Assembly: GCF_048571125.1 (NCBI RefSeq)
Contig: NZ_CP182343.1
Coordinates: 186,001 to 250,000 of the forward strand
DNA length: 64,000 nt
Reading direction: 5' to 3'
Source of the DNA: Arcobacter siniprincipis
GTDB lineage: Bacteria > Campylobacterota > Campylobacteria > Campylobacterales > Arcobacteraceae
Shown here: in pieces, positions 26,426 through 35,715 of the stretch
How positions within the stretch are numbered: position 1 is the stretch's first letter
Layout: each line of letters opens with the position of its first letter
Made by a program: the position numbers and the translations under genes
Notes under the pieces: model-generated
Databases searched by the model: none
Seen by the model: the letters and a program-made list of their open reading frames with translations, nothing else
What the model was told of the DNA's origin: nothing

Positions 26426-27267
26426 TTTATGCTCATGAGATACCAAAAGGAAGTCGTCTTTATTTTGGAAAAACTGCAAAATTAAAAAGAGAATTAGAAA
26501 GTAAAATTAGTGATATACTATATTCTAATAACTTTGAAGAGATAGTTACTCCTAATTTCTCATATTCTCAACATCAATCAATAGAAGATGAAAAAAAATT
26601 AATTAGTTTTTCAGATATTCAAAATAATCAAGTATCTTTAAGAGCAGATTCTTCTTTAGATGTGGTAAGAATTATTACAAAAAGATTAGGAAGAACTACA
26701 AAGCACAAAAAATGGTTTTATATTCAACCTATATTTTCTTATCCATCAAAAGAGCAGTATCAAATAGGATGTGAATGGATAGACCATGATAACATAAGTG
26801 ATATTTTAAATTTAACAGCAGATATTTTAAAAAGTATTAATGTTCAACCTATTTTACAGTTATCAAATATCAATATTCCAAAGCTTGTAGCAAAAGAGTT
26901 AAAAATAGATATTGAACTTTTTAAAAATGGTGAAATAGCGCAATTATTTGATTTAGATATACCTTGGTTAAACTCTTTAATTAGAGTAAAAAGTATTGAA
27001 GATTTAAAACAAAGTATATTATTAGTTCCAAGTGAAATAAAAATTCATTTAGAAAAACTTTTAAATACTGCATCTCAAATTGAGTATGATAATTTAGTAA
27101 TTGCTCCATTATATCATGGAAGTTTAAAGTATTATGATGATGTTTATTTTAGAGTTATACACAATAACTTTGTAATATGTAAAGGTGGGAAATATAGTGA
27201 TGATGGAATAAGTTCACTAGGTTTTGCACTTTATACAGATAATTTATTAAAAATTTTAGAGGATTGA
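26422..27267 (+). CDS. hisZ: ATP phosphoribosyltransferase regulatory subunit (HisZ-like)
   Basis: The 281-residue protein resembles class II histidyl-tRNA synthetase catalytic domains without the anticodon domain. It has motif 2-like YIQPIFSYPSKEQYQIGCEWI and RADSSLDVVRI. This is the profile of HisZ, which activates short-form HisG in histidine synthesis. hisG is not in the window; hisIE is 19 kb away. It overlaps the aminotransferase by 4 bases and is followed closely by purA. Confidence 0.8.
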   Translation: MIYAHEIPKGSRLYFGKTAKLKRELESKISDILYSNNFEEIVTPNFSYSQHQSIEDEKKLISFSDIQNNQVSLRADSSLDVVRIITKRLGRTTKHKKWFYIQPIFSYPSKEQYQIGCEWIDHDNISDILNLTADILKSINVQPILQLSNINIPKLVAKELKIDIELFKNGEIAQLFDLDIPWLNSLIRVKSIEDLKQSILLVPSEIKIHLEKLLNTASQIEYDNLVIAPLYHGSLKYYDDVYFRVIHNNFVICKGGKYSDDGISSLGFALYTDNLLKILED

Positions 27268-27272
27268 GGAAG

Positions 27273-28526
27273 ATGAGTAAAGCTGATTTAATAGTAGGAA
27301 TCCAATGGGGTGACGAAGGTAAAGGTAAGATGGTTGACATGCTTGCCCAAAATTATGATGTTGTTTGTAGAAGCCAAGGTGGACATAACGCAGGACATAC
27401 AATTTGGGTTGAGGGAGTTAGGTATGCCTTACATTTGATTCCTTCTGGTGTTTTAAATCCAAAAGCAATAAATATAATTGGTAATGGTGTCGTTTTGTGC
27501 CCATCATCAATTATAAAAGAGATGGAACAATTTAAAAACTTAGAAGGAAGACTTTTCATTTCTGATAAAGCACATTTAAATCTTCCCTATCATGCTATGA
27601 TTGACCAAGCAAAAGAGAGACTAAAAGGTGATAAAGCTATTGGAACTACAGGAAAAGGAATTGGTCCTGCTTATGCTGAAAAGATTAGTAGAACTGGTTT
27701 TAGAGTAGGGGAACTTTTAAATCCAAGTAAATTAGCAAGTGGAATAATTGATTATTTTGCACAAAGTAAAGCTATCTTTGATGTTTTAGAAATAGCTACT
27801 CCAAATAAAGAAGAATTAATAGAATTATTAACTTCATATAAAGAAAAATTAGAACCTTTTATTGCAAATACTACAAATATGATTTGGGATGCAATTGATA
27901 ATGACAAAAAAATATTATTAGAAGGTGCTCAAGGTACTTTATTAGATATTGATCATGGAACCTATCCTTATGTAACTTCATCTTCTTGTGTAAGTGCAGG
28001 AGCTTGTACAGGACTTGGAATTTCACCAAAAGATATAGGCATTGTAACTGGTATTGTAAAAGCATACACAACAAGGGTTGGAAATGGACCTTTCCCTTCA
28101 GAAGATTTTACTGAAGATGGACAAAAAATTGCTGATATTGGTAAAGAAGTTGGTGTTACAACAGGACGGGGAAGAAGATGTGGTTGGTTCGATGCTATTG
28201 CTGTTAAGCATGCTGCTAGATTAAATGGTTGTGATCAATTGTCTTTAATGAAACTTGATGTTTTAGATGGTTTCCCAAAAATTAAAATCTGTGTTGCTTA
28301 TGATTTAGATGGAAAAAGAATAGATTATATGCCATCTGATTTAAATAATGTAAAACCTATTTATGAAGAGTTTGAAGGGTGGGATAAATTAGCAGGTGCT
28401 AGAAAATTTGAAGATTTACCTGAGAATGCAAAAAAATATATAAATAAAATTGAAGAATTAACTGGTGTAAAAGTAGGTATAATCTCTACATCACCAGAGA
28501 GAGACGATACTATAATTAGAGGATAA
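27273..28526 (+). CDS. purA: Adenylosuccinate synthetase
   Basis: The GTP-binding loop QWGDEGKGKMVDML, the GGHNAGHT motif and GIGPAYAEKISRTG identify PurA, which commits IMP to AMP synthesis. An in-frame TTG at 27264 could extend it, but the ATG at 27273 gives the usual N-terminus (MSKADLIVG) and has a GAGGAAG ribosome site directly upstream. The length of about 417 is normal. Confidence 0.97.
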   Translation: MSKADLIVGIQWGDEGKGKMVDMLAQNYDVVCRSQGGHNAGHTIWVEGVRYALHLIPSGVLNPKAINIIGNGVVLCPSSIIKEMEQFKNLEGRLFISDKAHLNLPYHAMIDQAKERLKGDKAIGTTGKGIGPAYAEKISRTGFRVGELLNPSKLASGIIDYFAQSKAIFDVLEIATPNKEELIELLTSYKEKLEPFIANTTNMIWDAIDNDKKILLEGAQGTLLDIDHGTYPYVTSSSCVSAGACTGLGISPKDIGIVTGIVKAYTTRVGNGPFPSEDFTEDGQKIADIGKEVGVTTGRGRRCGWFDAIAVKHAARLNGCDQLSLMKLDVLDGFPKIKICVAYDLDGKRIDYMPSDLNNVKPIYEEFEGWDKLAGARKFEDLPENAKKYINKIEELTGVKVGIISTSPERDDTIIRG

Positions 28527-28531
28527 CATTT

Positions 28532-29083
28532 ATGAAAATGAAATTACATCATACACCTTATATCGCAAGAAGAATATCAAGAGATTTGGTAAATTGTGAA
28601 TTTGTAGAAGTAAGAAAAACTAAAGAAGAAATCACACGAGAAGTGGAAAGAATTTTAGATATAGATATCGAAAAAGAGCATGATTTAGATGAAAAAGTTG
28701 ATGAGATACTAGCAGAACAAGCAGAAGAAATAGAGTTCTTAAATGCTGATTATAGACAACTTTTTTGGATGACTAAAAAAAGACTTGCAAATGAGTTTGG
28801 AGTGATATTAAATAATGAAGATAGATATTCAGATATCTCACATCAATTATTAGACTTTCTTTGGGAAGAGGATTATATTCATTATACTGTTTCAGATAAT
28901 AAAGTAAAAAATGTAATTTTTGATTCTATTAGTCAGTTCTTAGATGGGTTTGAAAAAGCAGATGATGCAGTGTATGAAAAAATTAAAAACTATAAAAGAA
29001 AATTGATACAAGGCACAGATGAGTATGATATTGTTTATCATAGATTATATGAAGAAGAGTTAATAAAAAGAGGGTTAATGTAA
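28532..29083 (+). CDS. DUF507 family protein
   Basis: The 183 residues match DUF507: MKLHHTPYIARRISRDLVNC at the start, acidic helices with DIEKEHDLDEKVDEILAEQ, then FWMTKKRLANEFGVILN. It is almost entirely helical and charged. The family is conserved between purA and carA in Campylobacterota, but no function is known to me. It starts 5 bases after purA and ends 1 base before carA. Confidence 0.85.
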   Translation: MKMKLHHTPYIARRISRDLVNCEFVEVRKTKEEITREVERILDIDIEKEHDLDEKVDEILAEQAEEIEFLNADYRQLFWMTKKRLANEFGVILNNEDRYSDISHQLLDFLWEEDYIHYTVSDNKVKNVIFDSISQFLDGFEKADDAVYEKIKNYKRKLIQGTDEYDIVYHRLYEEELIKRGLM

Positions 29084-29084
29084 T

Positions 29085-30203
29085 ATGCAAAAAGTATGGA
29101 TATATTTAGAAAATGGGACATTTCTAGAAGCAAATTCTTTTGGTGCAAAAGGTACAACAGTTGGTGAAATTGTATTTAATACATCTTTAACTGGATACCA
29201 AGAAATAATCACAGATCCAAGTTATGCTGGGCAATTTGTTACTTTTACTATGCCAGAAATTGGGAATGTAGGAGTAAATAAAGATGATATGGAAAGTAGT
29301 ACAGCTTTTTGTAAAGGTGTAATAGTTAGAAATTATCATCACGAATACTCTAATTATAGAGGTGAAAGTGATTTATGTTCTTTATTAGAAGAGCACAATG
29401 TTTTGGGAATTAAAGATATTGATACAAGATATTTAACAAAAATGATTAGAGATGAAGGTGCAATGATGATGATTGCATCTACAGAAATTTCTGACAAAGA
29501 AGAATTAGCTAAACAATTAGCTGCAAGTCCTAGAATAGAAGATATCAATTATATAGAAGAAGTTAGTACAAAAGAGCCATATATACATAAAAATGGAGCT
29601 TGGAATCATCAAGTTCTTTCTTACAATAAAGCAGTAATGAGTGATAAAAAAATAGTTGTTATAGATTTTGGTGTAAAAAGAAATATTTTAAATGAGTTAG
29701 TTGAATCTGGTCTTGAAGTTGAAGTTGTACCTTCATCATTTAAAGCTGATGATTTAATAGCTAGATATGAAGCAAAAGAGATTGGTGGAATATTTTTATC
29801 AAATGGACCAGGTGATCCCCTTACTTTAGTAAAAGAAAAAGAAGAAGTTCAAAAATTAATTGCGACTGATATTCCTATCATTGCAATTTGTTTAGGACAC
29901 CAAATGCTTTCTATTGCACATGGTTTTGATACATATAAATTAAAGTTTGGACAACATGGTGGTAATCATCCTGTTGCAAATAATGGTGTAGTTGAAATAA
30001 CTGCACAAAATCATAATTATAGTGTTCCTGATGATATTGTAAAAATAGCTCAAGTAACTCATAAAAACTTATTTGATAATACAATTGAAGGTGTGAGATA
30101 TAATAATAAGAACATTTATTCAATTCAACATCACCCAGAAGCTAGTCCTGGACCACATGATTCTAAGTACATCTTTAAACAATTTGCAGAGATGATAAAG
30201 TAA
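29085..30203 (+). CDS. carA: Carbamoyl-phosphate synthase small (glutaminase) subunit
   Basis: The 372-residue protein has the N-terminal CarA domain (LENGTFLEANSFGA, GEIVFNTSLTGYQEI) and a class I glutaminase domain. The nucleophile is C269 in AICLGHQM and the histidine-glutamate pair is in SIQHHPEASPGP. It supplies ammonia to CarB for arginine and pyrimidine synthesis. carB is not in the window. A perfect hairpin follows at 30205-30235. Confidence 0.97.
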   Translation: MQKVWIYLENGTFLEANSFGAKGTTVGEIVFNTSLTGYQEIITDPSYAGQFVTFTMPEIGNVGVNKDDMESSTAFCKGVIVRNYHHEYSNYRGESDLCSLLEEHNVLGIKDIDTRYLTKMIRDEGAMMMIASTEISDKEELAKQLAASPRIEDINYIEEVSTKEPYIHKNGAWNHQVLSYNKAVMSDKKIVVIDFGVKRNILNELVESGLEVEVVPSSFKADDLIARYEAKEIGGIFLSNGPGDPLTLVKEKEEVQKLIATDIPIIAICLGHQMLSIAHGFDTYKLKFGQHGGNHPVANNGVVEITAQNHNYSVPDDIVKIAQVTHKNLFDNTIEGVRYNNKNIYSIQHHPEASPGPHDSKYIFKQFAEMIK

Positions 30204-30204
30204 A

Positions 30205-30235
30205 TTTTATTCTTCACTTTTTGTGAAGAATAAAA
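30205..30235 (+). terminator. Terminator hairpin after carA
   Basis: TTTTATTCTTCAC (30205-30217) and GTGAAGAATAAAA (30223-30235) form a perfect 13-base-pair stem with a TTTTT loop. It ends the purA-DUF507-carA unit. Confidence 0.75.
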
Positions 30236-30268
30236 GCAATAAAATAAACTGTATATTTAAGGATGAAA

Positions 30269-30760
30269 ATGGAAACTCTAGAAAATAATACAGATGTTAC
30301 TAACAAAAAAGAAATTGATGCAATGAAAATGTTACTTAAAATAAGTAAAAAAATACCGTTTTTTTCTATTTTAAGCAAAGATGAGATTGAAGAGATAATC
30401 ACAGAAGCAAAAATCATAACATACAAAAATAAAGAAATCATATTTCAAGAGGGTGAAACTACTAGAAATTATATATATTATTTATTAAAAGGTAAACTTT
30501 ATATAAATAGAAAAAAACAAATAGATGCAAGATCAAGTGTTAGAATTGCTACCATTGATAAACCAGCGCTATTTGGTGAAATGATGAGACTTACAGGAGA
30601 ACCTAGAAGTGCTACTGTTGAGTCAGGAGAGTCTAATACATTAGTATTGGCCTTTCGAATTAAAGACTTTAAAGAACAAACTAGTATTTCAAAATTTTAT
30701 AAAAATGTTATTATAGAACTATCTGCAAAAATTGTGCAGATGAATAAAAAACACTATTAA
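30269..30760 (+). CDS. Stand-alone cyclic-nucleotide-binding (cNMP) domain protein
   Basis: The central part (FFSILSKDEIEEIITEAKIITYKNKEIIFQEGE, YYLLKGKLYINRK, LFGEMMRLTGEPRSATV) is a CRP-type cNMP-binding beta roll. The C-terminal DNA-binding helix-turn-helix is absent, so it is not a complete CRP-like regulator. The ATG at 30269 is preferred to the one at 30263 because AAGGA ends right at the latter. It probably acts as a ligand-sensing partner protein. It converges with pgpA. Confidence 0.8.
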   Translation: METLENNTDVTNKKEIDAMKMLLKISKKIPFFSILSKDEIEEIITEAKIITYKNKEIIFQEGETTRNYIYYLLKGKLYINRKKQIDARSSVRIATIDKPALFGEMMRLTGEPRSATVESGESNTLVLAFRIKDFKEQTSISKFYKNVIIELSAKIVQMNKKHY

Positions 30761-30785
30761 TTAAAGAACAAACTTTAATAATAGT
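30753..30785. terminator. Hairpin spanning the convergent stop codons of the cNMP gene and pgpA
   Basis: ACTATTAATTAAAG and CTTTAATAATAGT pair with one bulged base around a 6-base loop. The hairpin covers both stop codons, so it can act in both directions. Confidence 0.5.
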
Positions 30786-31231
30786 TGATACACTCCAGCA
30801 GAAGCAATACCAGCTGCAAGACCAGCAACTAAATCATCACCCATAACTCCCCAACCACCTTTTACATTTTTATCAATTTTACCAATAATAGATGGTTTCC
30901 AAATGTCAAAAAGTCTAAAGAACAAAAATGCCAAAGGTGCTAGATATGCCATGTTTTCATTTGTAATACCACAGATAGAAAGAGCAAGCCACATTCCAGC
31001 TAATTCATCTATTACTATCTCTTTTCCATCATGCATACCAACTTCTTCTTCATAGATATTGATTTGTTTAATAGCAATAACTGAAATTAAAAGAGAGAGT
31101 AAAAAAAGTGTTGATACATGGATATATTGTAGAAGAGCAAGACCCATAATCAAGGCAACAAAGCTACCAACAGTACCTGGAGCTTTAGGAGATAATCCAC
31201 TGTAAAAAAGAGTTAAAAAGGCTTTTCTCAT
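30761..31231 (-). CDS. pgpA: Phosphatidylglycerophosphatase A
   Basis: The 156-residue membrane protein has the PgpA landmarks SGLSPKAPGTVGSFVAL near the N-terminus, IVIDELAGMWLAL, FFRLFDIWKPSIIGKID and GWGVMGDDLVAGL. It removes phosphate from phosphatidylglycerophosphate in the inner membrane. The start shares its last base with the regulator's stop codon (31231), so translation is probably coupled. Confidence 0.93.
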   Translation of the reverse strand: MRKAFLTLFYSGLSPKAPGTVGSFVALIMGLALLQYIHVSTLFLLSLLISVIAIKQINIYEEEVGMHDGKEIVIDELAGMWLALSICGITNENMAYLAPLAFLFFRLFDIWKPSIIGKIDKNVKGGWGVMGDDLVAGLAAGIASAGVYQLLLKFVL

Positions 31232-32115
31232 TATTTCTTCTTCTCAATTCCTAATTTTTTTCTTTTTTCCCAAAGTGATTTCCTTGAAATTCCAAGTTTT
31301 TTCGATAATTCTGTATCAGGATATTTTGATTGAAATGATATAACCATCATCTTAACATAATCATTTATGGTCATAATATTATTATTTAACATAAACATAT
31401 CAGGTCTCATAAATTCAATTTTAGGAAAAGGAAAATCAACTTCTTTTTCTAAAGAGCTAATAATACAGTTTTTATGCTCTATTGCAATACAAACATTATC
31501 CTTCGCACTTTTCTTTAATGAATGATAATCAGTTAGGTAAACTACTTCTTTGTTAGTAATTGTTGATAATTCTTTTTGCCAAGTTGGACTATCAAGGGCT
31601 ATAAATCTAATTGGTAATTTTAAAGATTTTGATATTTCAAAAGCTAATTTATCAGTACATCTTTGTGAATTTGTTTCCACAAGCATTGGCAAAGAATGTG
31701 ATATATTAACGCCAGTTGTATCTATCTCTTCAAGTAAAAACTCAACATATGTTTTAAGAGTAGATAACTCTTGTTTCATCTGTCTACACTCTTTATAGTG
31801 GTAAATCTTTCTTATTAATTCATCCATAATAAATGGCTTCATAATATAATCTTTTGCACCTTCATTTATTGGCTCAGTAACAGTTTCATCACTAATATAA
31901 GAAACAAGCAAGATTATAATAGAGTTTTTATATTTTTGAATAGTTTTTTTTACCATTTCACTAGGAAGTGAAGTTGATAATAAAACCATATCGTAATCTT
32001 TGGTTAAATTATTATTTGGCATCTCAACAAAATCACAAGAATGACCATCATCAAGTATTCTTGAAACAACTTTTTGTGCTAGATAAATTTCATTTTCTAT
32101 TATCAATATATTCAT
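31231..32115 (-). CDS. cemR: Atypical response regulator of the HP1021/Cj1608/CemR type
   Basis: The N-terminal receiver domain (about residues 1-110) lacks the phospho-acceptor aspartate. The strand reads DMVLLSTSLP, with serine (S47) where Asp is expected, while the conserved lysine is kept (IMKPF). The C-terminal helix-turn-helix reads TELSKKLGISRKSLWEKRKKLG. This combination and the position directly beside ispDF match H. pylori HP1021, C. jejuni Cj1608 and the Arcobacter CemR, orphan regulators linked to energy metabolism, redox response and replication control. It overlaps ispDF by 4 bases. Symbol given by orthology inference. Confidence 0.85.
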   Translation of the reverse strand: MNILIIENEIYLAQKVVSRILDDGHSCDFVEMPNNNLTKDYDMVLLSTSLPSEMVKKTIQKYKNSIIILLVSYISDETVTEPINEGAKDYIMKPFIMDELIRKIYHYKECRQMKQELSTLKTYVEFLLEEIDTTGVNISHSLPMLVETNSQRCTDKLAFEISKSLKLPIRFIALDSPTWQKELSTITNKEVVYLTDYHSLKKSAKDNVCIAIEHKNCIISSLEKEVDFPFPKIEFMRPDMFMLNNNIMTINDYVKMMVISFQSKYPDTELSKKLGISRKSLWEKRKKLGIEKKK

Positions 32116-33239
32116 TTATTTTTCCAATCAAAATATTTTAGTGTTGCAACACTATGGACTGTAACACCCTCACTTCTTCCTACAAACCCAAGCTTTTCAG
32201 CAGTTGTTGCTTTAACATTAACATATTGCATATCAATATTTAATAGTTGTGCCATTAACTTCTTAATTTCAAATTTAAAAGGGTTTATTTTAGGTTTTTG
32301 TGCAAGGATTGTAAAATCTACATTTACTATTTCATATCCAACATTATAAATAAAGTTTACTATTTTTTCAAGCAATACTTTTGAGTCAATATTTTTATAT
32401 GTATTATCAGTATCTGGAAAAAATTCTCCAATGTCACCTGCTCCACATGCACCTAACAGTGCATCAATCACAGAATGAATTAATACATCTCCATCACTAT
32501 GAGCTTTAAATCCCACATTACTATCAATTTTAACTCCACCAAGTACCATTTGTTTATTCTCTTCAAAAGCATGAATATCTATTCCAAATCCTGTAAAGAA
32601 ATTATTTGAAGGTCCTTTAAGACAAGGGGTTAATTTAAGATCTTCTTGAAAAGTTAATTTATTACTTTCTATACTTCCCTTTACATAAAAAATTGATTCA
32701 TTTATATTTTTTATTGCTGAACTGTCATCTGTAAAAAAAACATCAGTATCAAGAGCTTTTTTTAGAATTTTTGTATTTGAAAGCTGGGGAGTTTGTATAA
32801 GTTTTACTTCATCTCTATTAATTGTTTCATTTTTGAATACAACAGTATCTGTTACATTTAAAACAGGAACAATACAAGAAGCTTTTTCCTTATTTGAAAT
32901 AAGATCTAAAATAACACCTTTAGGAATACAAGTTCTTGCAACATCTGTAACCATTACATAGTTAGAATCAATTGTTTTTAAAGCATTTATCATAGACTCT
33001 TGTCTTGTATCTCCACCTAAAATAAATTTGTATTCATCAGAAAAATTTTTCATATAAGATAGTTCATCTTTTGAAGATGTAATAACTACATTATCAAAAT
33101 TATAGTAAGAAGTAATTCTTTTAGTAACAAATAGCCATAGTGGAATATCTCCCACTCTTAGCCACTGTTTCTTACAATTAAGTCCAAATCTAGTAGAATT
33201 TCCGGCACATAATATTAATAAAGTAACTTTAGACAACAA
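32112..33239 (-). CDS. ispDF: Bifunctional IspD/IspF (MEP isoprenoid pathway)
   Basis: The N-terminal half is IspD (LCAGNSTRFG.NCKKQWL, VTDVART), the MEP cytidylyltransferase. The C-terminal half from about residue 210 is IspF (GFGIDIHAFEENKQMVLGGV, KAHSDGDVLIHSVIDALLGA, DIGEFFPDTD), the MECDP synthase. The fusion is usual in Campylobacterota. It is co-transcribed with the CemR-like regulator through a 4-base overlap. Confidence 0.96.
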   Translation of the reverse strand: MLSKVTLLILCAGNSTRFGLNCKKQWLRVGDIPLWLFVTKRITSYYNFDNVVITSSKDELSYMKNFSDEYKFILGGDTRQESMINALKTIDSNYVMVTDVARTCIPKGVILDLISNKEKASCIVPVLNVTDTVVFKNETINRDEVKLIQTPQLSNTKILKKALDTDVFFTDDSSAIKNINESIFYVKGSIESNKLTFQEDLKLTPCLKGPSNNFFTGFGIDIHAFEENKQMVLGGVKIDSNVGFKAHSDGDVLIHSVIDALLGACGAGDIGEFFPDTDNTYKNIDSKVLLEKIVNFIYNVGYEIVNVDFTILAQKPKINPFKFEIKKLMAQLLNIDMQYVNVKATTAEKLGFVGRSEGVTVHSVATLKYFDWKNK

Positions 33240-33325
33240 TACCCCTTGTGTAAAAAAGTTACAAATTATAACTAATGTTACTTATGAAAAATTTAAGTTA
33301 GGAAATTAGTTAATTTTAATTAAAA

Positions 33326-34192
33326 TTATTGTTCACTCATCTTTTCTTTGATCCTATCAATAGCATTTACTAAAGGTTCAATTTCAAGATTATATTTAGT
33401 CGCTAATTGTAAAGCTCTTTCAATATGTTCATCGCCCAATGGATTTCTTATATCAGTTAAAATTTTTACTACTTCAAGTATTTTAACTTTTCGTTGATAT
33501 TCTTCTGGGCATTGTTCAACATTACCTACAAATCCAATAGTAAAAATAAGATTATGACTTAAATTCCAATGTTTAAAAATATTTGCAGTAATTCTTGAAC
33601 AAGAAAATCCAGTAAAGGCTTCTTCAATACTAGATAAGCTTCCTTCTGCTGTTTTTAATGCTTCTTGAAACTCTTCAGTTTTATTTTGTTCTTGAATTAT
33701 TTCAGAAATAATAAACTTACCCGTTTCTTGTAAAAACGCAGGTAATAATAGGTCTTCTTTTAGTCCAAAGTCAATTTCACCTACCCAATTATTTATGATA
33801 TTAGATGCCAAATTTGATGCCATTAAAAAATCATCAGTTGATATATTATAGGCATTTAAATTTGATTTTATTAAATCTTGAACAACTGAACCAAGGGCAA
33901 TAGAAATAGTAAAGTTTATTCCAAGTAAGTTTACAGCTCGGCTTGGAGTTTCCACTTCACTTCTAAAACCAAACATTGCAGAGTTGGCAACTCTTAAAAG
34001 AGTTGTAATAATAAGTGGATCTTGCTCAATAATCTTTAGCAGTTCCACAGGTTCTTTTTCTGGTCGTCTTCTAAAGTTTTCTAACTCAATAACACTATTT
34101 GGTAAAGGTGGTAGCGATTCTATTTTTTCTTTAATATCAAGTTTTATAATATTACTAACAAATGTGTTAATAAATTTTTTATTATTATACAT
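33326..34192 (-). CDS. HDOD domain protein
   Basis: The 288 residues are almost entirely an HDOD domain: IESLPPLPNSVIEL, IIEQDPLIITTLLRVANSAMFGF, SRAVNLLGINFTISIALG and LPAFLQETGKFIISEI. These are HD-like folds that lack the phosphodiesterase metal ligands and act in signalling. It is a single-domain gene with no partner next to it. The divergent gene is thiC. Confidence 0.88.
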   Translation of the reverse strand: MYNNKKFINTFVSNIIKLDIKEKIESLPPLPNSVIELENFRRRPEKEPVELLKIIEQDPLIITTLLRVANSAMFGFRSEVETPSRAVNLLGINFTISIALGSVVQDLIKSNLNAYNISTDDFLMASNLASNIINNWVGEIDFGLKEDLLLPAFLQETGKFIISEIIQEQNKTEEFQEALKTAEGSLSSIEEAFTGFSCSRITANIFKHWNLSHNLIFTIGFVGNVEQCPEEYQRKVKILEVVKILTDIRNPLGDEHIERALQLATKYNLEIEPLVNAIDRIKEKMSEQ

Positions 34193-34297
34193 TATACCAA
34201 TTTTTTTTCATTTAATGTAGTATATTAAATTATCTTGTGCATATAAAATATACATTTTATTAATTATTTCTTTCTGTGATAAAATTAATTTAATAGA

Positions 34298-34328
34298 TTA
34301 AGTTTTTATAAACTTAACTTGATATAAT
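34298..34328 (+). promoter_or_regulatory. thiC promoter region with a palindrome upstream of the -10 box
   Basis: TATAAT at 34323-34328 lies 28 bases before the thiC ATG. TTAAGTTT and AAACTTAA (34298-34317) form a palindrome over the -35/spacer region. It could be an operator or a start-site structure. No TPP riboswitch motifs (CTGAGA, ACCTGA) are seen in the leader. Confidence 0.45.
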
Positions 34329-34356
34329 CAGGGAAAATTTTAGATAGGAATATTTT

Positions 34357-35706
34357 ATGAGAGATTGGTTAGATAATCATAAAGATGATGAAGTAAGAAC
34401 ACAGATGTATTATGCAAAAAAAGGCATGATAACACCTGAAATGGAATATGTTGCAAAAGTAGAAAAAATTGAACCAGAATTGGTTAGAAGTGAAATTGCA
34501 AGGGGAAGATTAATTATTCCTGCAAATGTAAATCATAGACATTTAAAACCAATGGCAATAGGAATGGCATCAAGTTGTAAAATTAATGCAAATATTGGTT
34601 CTTCTGCTTTAGCTTCAGATATAGCAGGGGAAGTTGAAAAAGTTGATGTTTGTTTAAAACATGGTGCTGATACTATTATGGATTTAAGTACAGGTGGTGA
34701 CCTTGATTCTATTAGAAGTGCAGTAATTGAACATTCTACTGTACCTATTGGAACAGTTCCAATTTATCAAATTTTGCATGATTGTAAAGATAAAATAGAA
34801 GATTTATCTATTGAAGTTATGTTAAAAGTTTTAGAAAAACAAGCTTTACAAGGTGTTTCATATTTTACTATTCATGCAGGATTTTTATTACAATTTATGC
34901 CTCATGTTGCAAAAAGAAAAATGGGAATAGTTTCAAGAGGTGGTTCACTTATGGCTGCTTGGATGATGCATTATCACAAAGAAAATCCTTTTTATGATGC
35001 TTTTGATGAGATTTTAGATATTTGTAGAAAACATGATGTTTCTTTATCATTAGGTGATAGTTTAAGACCAGGATGTCTATTTGATGCTTCTGATGAAGCA
35101 CAATTATCTGAATTAAAGATTTTAGGAGAGCTTACAAAAAGAGCTTGGGAAAAAGATGTTCAAGTTATGATTGAAGGACCTGGGCATGTGCCTTTAAATC
35201 AAATAGAGAGAAATATGAAATTAGAACGAGAGTATTGTCATGAAGCTCCTTTTTATATTTTAGGACCACTTACTACTGATATCGCAGCTGGTTATGATCA
35301 TATTTCATCTGCAATTGGTGCAGCTGTTGGTGGATGGCATGGAGCAAGTATGCTTTGTTATGTTACACCAAAAGAACACTTAGGTTTACCAAATGCCCAA
35401 GATGTTAGAGAAGGTATTATTGCGTATAAAATAGCAGCTCATAGTGCTGATATTGCAAGAGGAAGAAAAGGTGCAAGAGATATAGATGATGAAATGTCTG
35501 ATGCTAGATATGCCTTTGATTGGAATAAACAATTTGAATTATGTTTAGACCCAGATCGTGCTAAAGAATACCATGATGAAACACTTCCACAAGATGTATT
35601 TAAAGAAGCAGAATTTTGTTCAATGTGTGGACCAAAATTTTGTTCATATAAGATTACTCAAAAGATTGTTGAAGAACATGGTGAAGCTATGAAAGCAGCT
35701 ATATAA
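34357..35706 (+). CDS. thiC: Phosphomethylpyrimidine synthase (radical SAM)
   Basis: ThiC turns AIR into the HMP-phosphate moiety of thiamine. The protein begins with the expected TQMYYAKKGMITPEMEYVA segment. It has GTVPIYQ, the IEGPGHVPL loop and the C-terminal cluster motif CSMCGPKFCS, the CX2CX4C of this family. The length of 449 is the short bacterial form. A weak TAGGAAT ribosome site precedes it. Confidence 0.96.
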   Translation: MRDWLDNHKDDEVRTQMYYAKKGMITPEMEYVAKVEKIEPELVRSEIARGRLIIPANVNHRHLKPMAIGMASSCKINANIGSSALASDIAGEVEKVDVCLKHGADTIMDLSTGGDLDSIRSAVIEHSTVPIGTVPIYQILHDCKDKIEDLSIEVMLKVLEKQALQGVSYFTIHAGFLLQFMPHVAKRKMGIVSRGGSLMAAWMMHYHKENPFYDAFDEILDICRKHDVSLSLGDSLRPGCLFDASDEAQLSELKILGELTKRAWEKDVQVMIEGPGHVPLNQIERNMKLEREYCHEAPFYILGPLTTDIAAGYDHISSAIGAAVGGWHGASMLCYVTPKEHLGLPNAQDVREGIIAYKIAAHSADIARGRKGARDIDDEMSDARYAFDWNKQFELCLDPDRAKEYHDETLPQDVFKEAEFCSMCGPKFCSYKITQKIVEEHGEAMKAAI

Positions 35707-35715
35707 AGCTAATTA

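Noticed and set aside
30214..30441. Minus-strand hydrophobic frame opposite the cNMP-domain gene
   Set aside because: It is the antisense shadow of a well-supported gene; the hydrophobic look comes from reversed lysine/glutamate codons.
33312..33327. AATTTTAATTAAAATT palindrome at the end of the HDOD gene
   Set aside because: Pure A/T palindromes are common by chance in DNA this AT-rich, and there is no second copy or promoter context.
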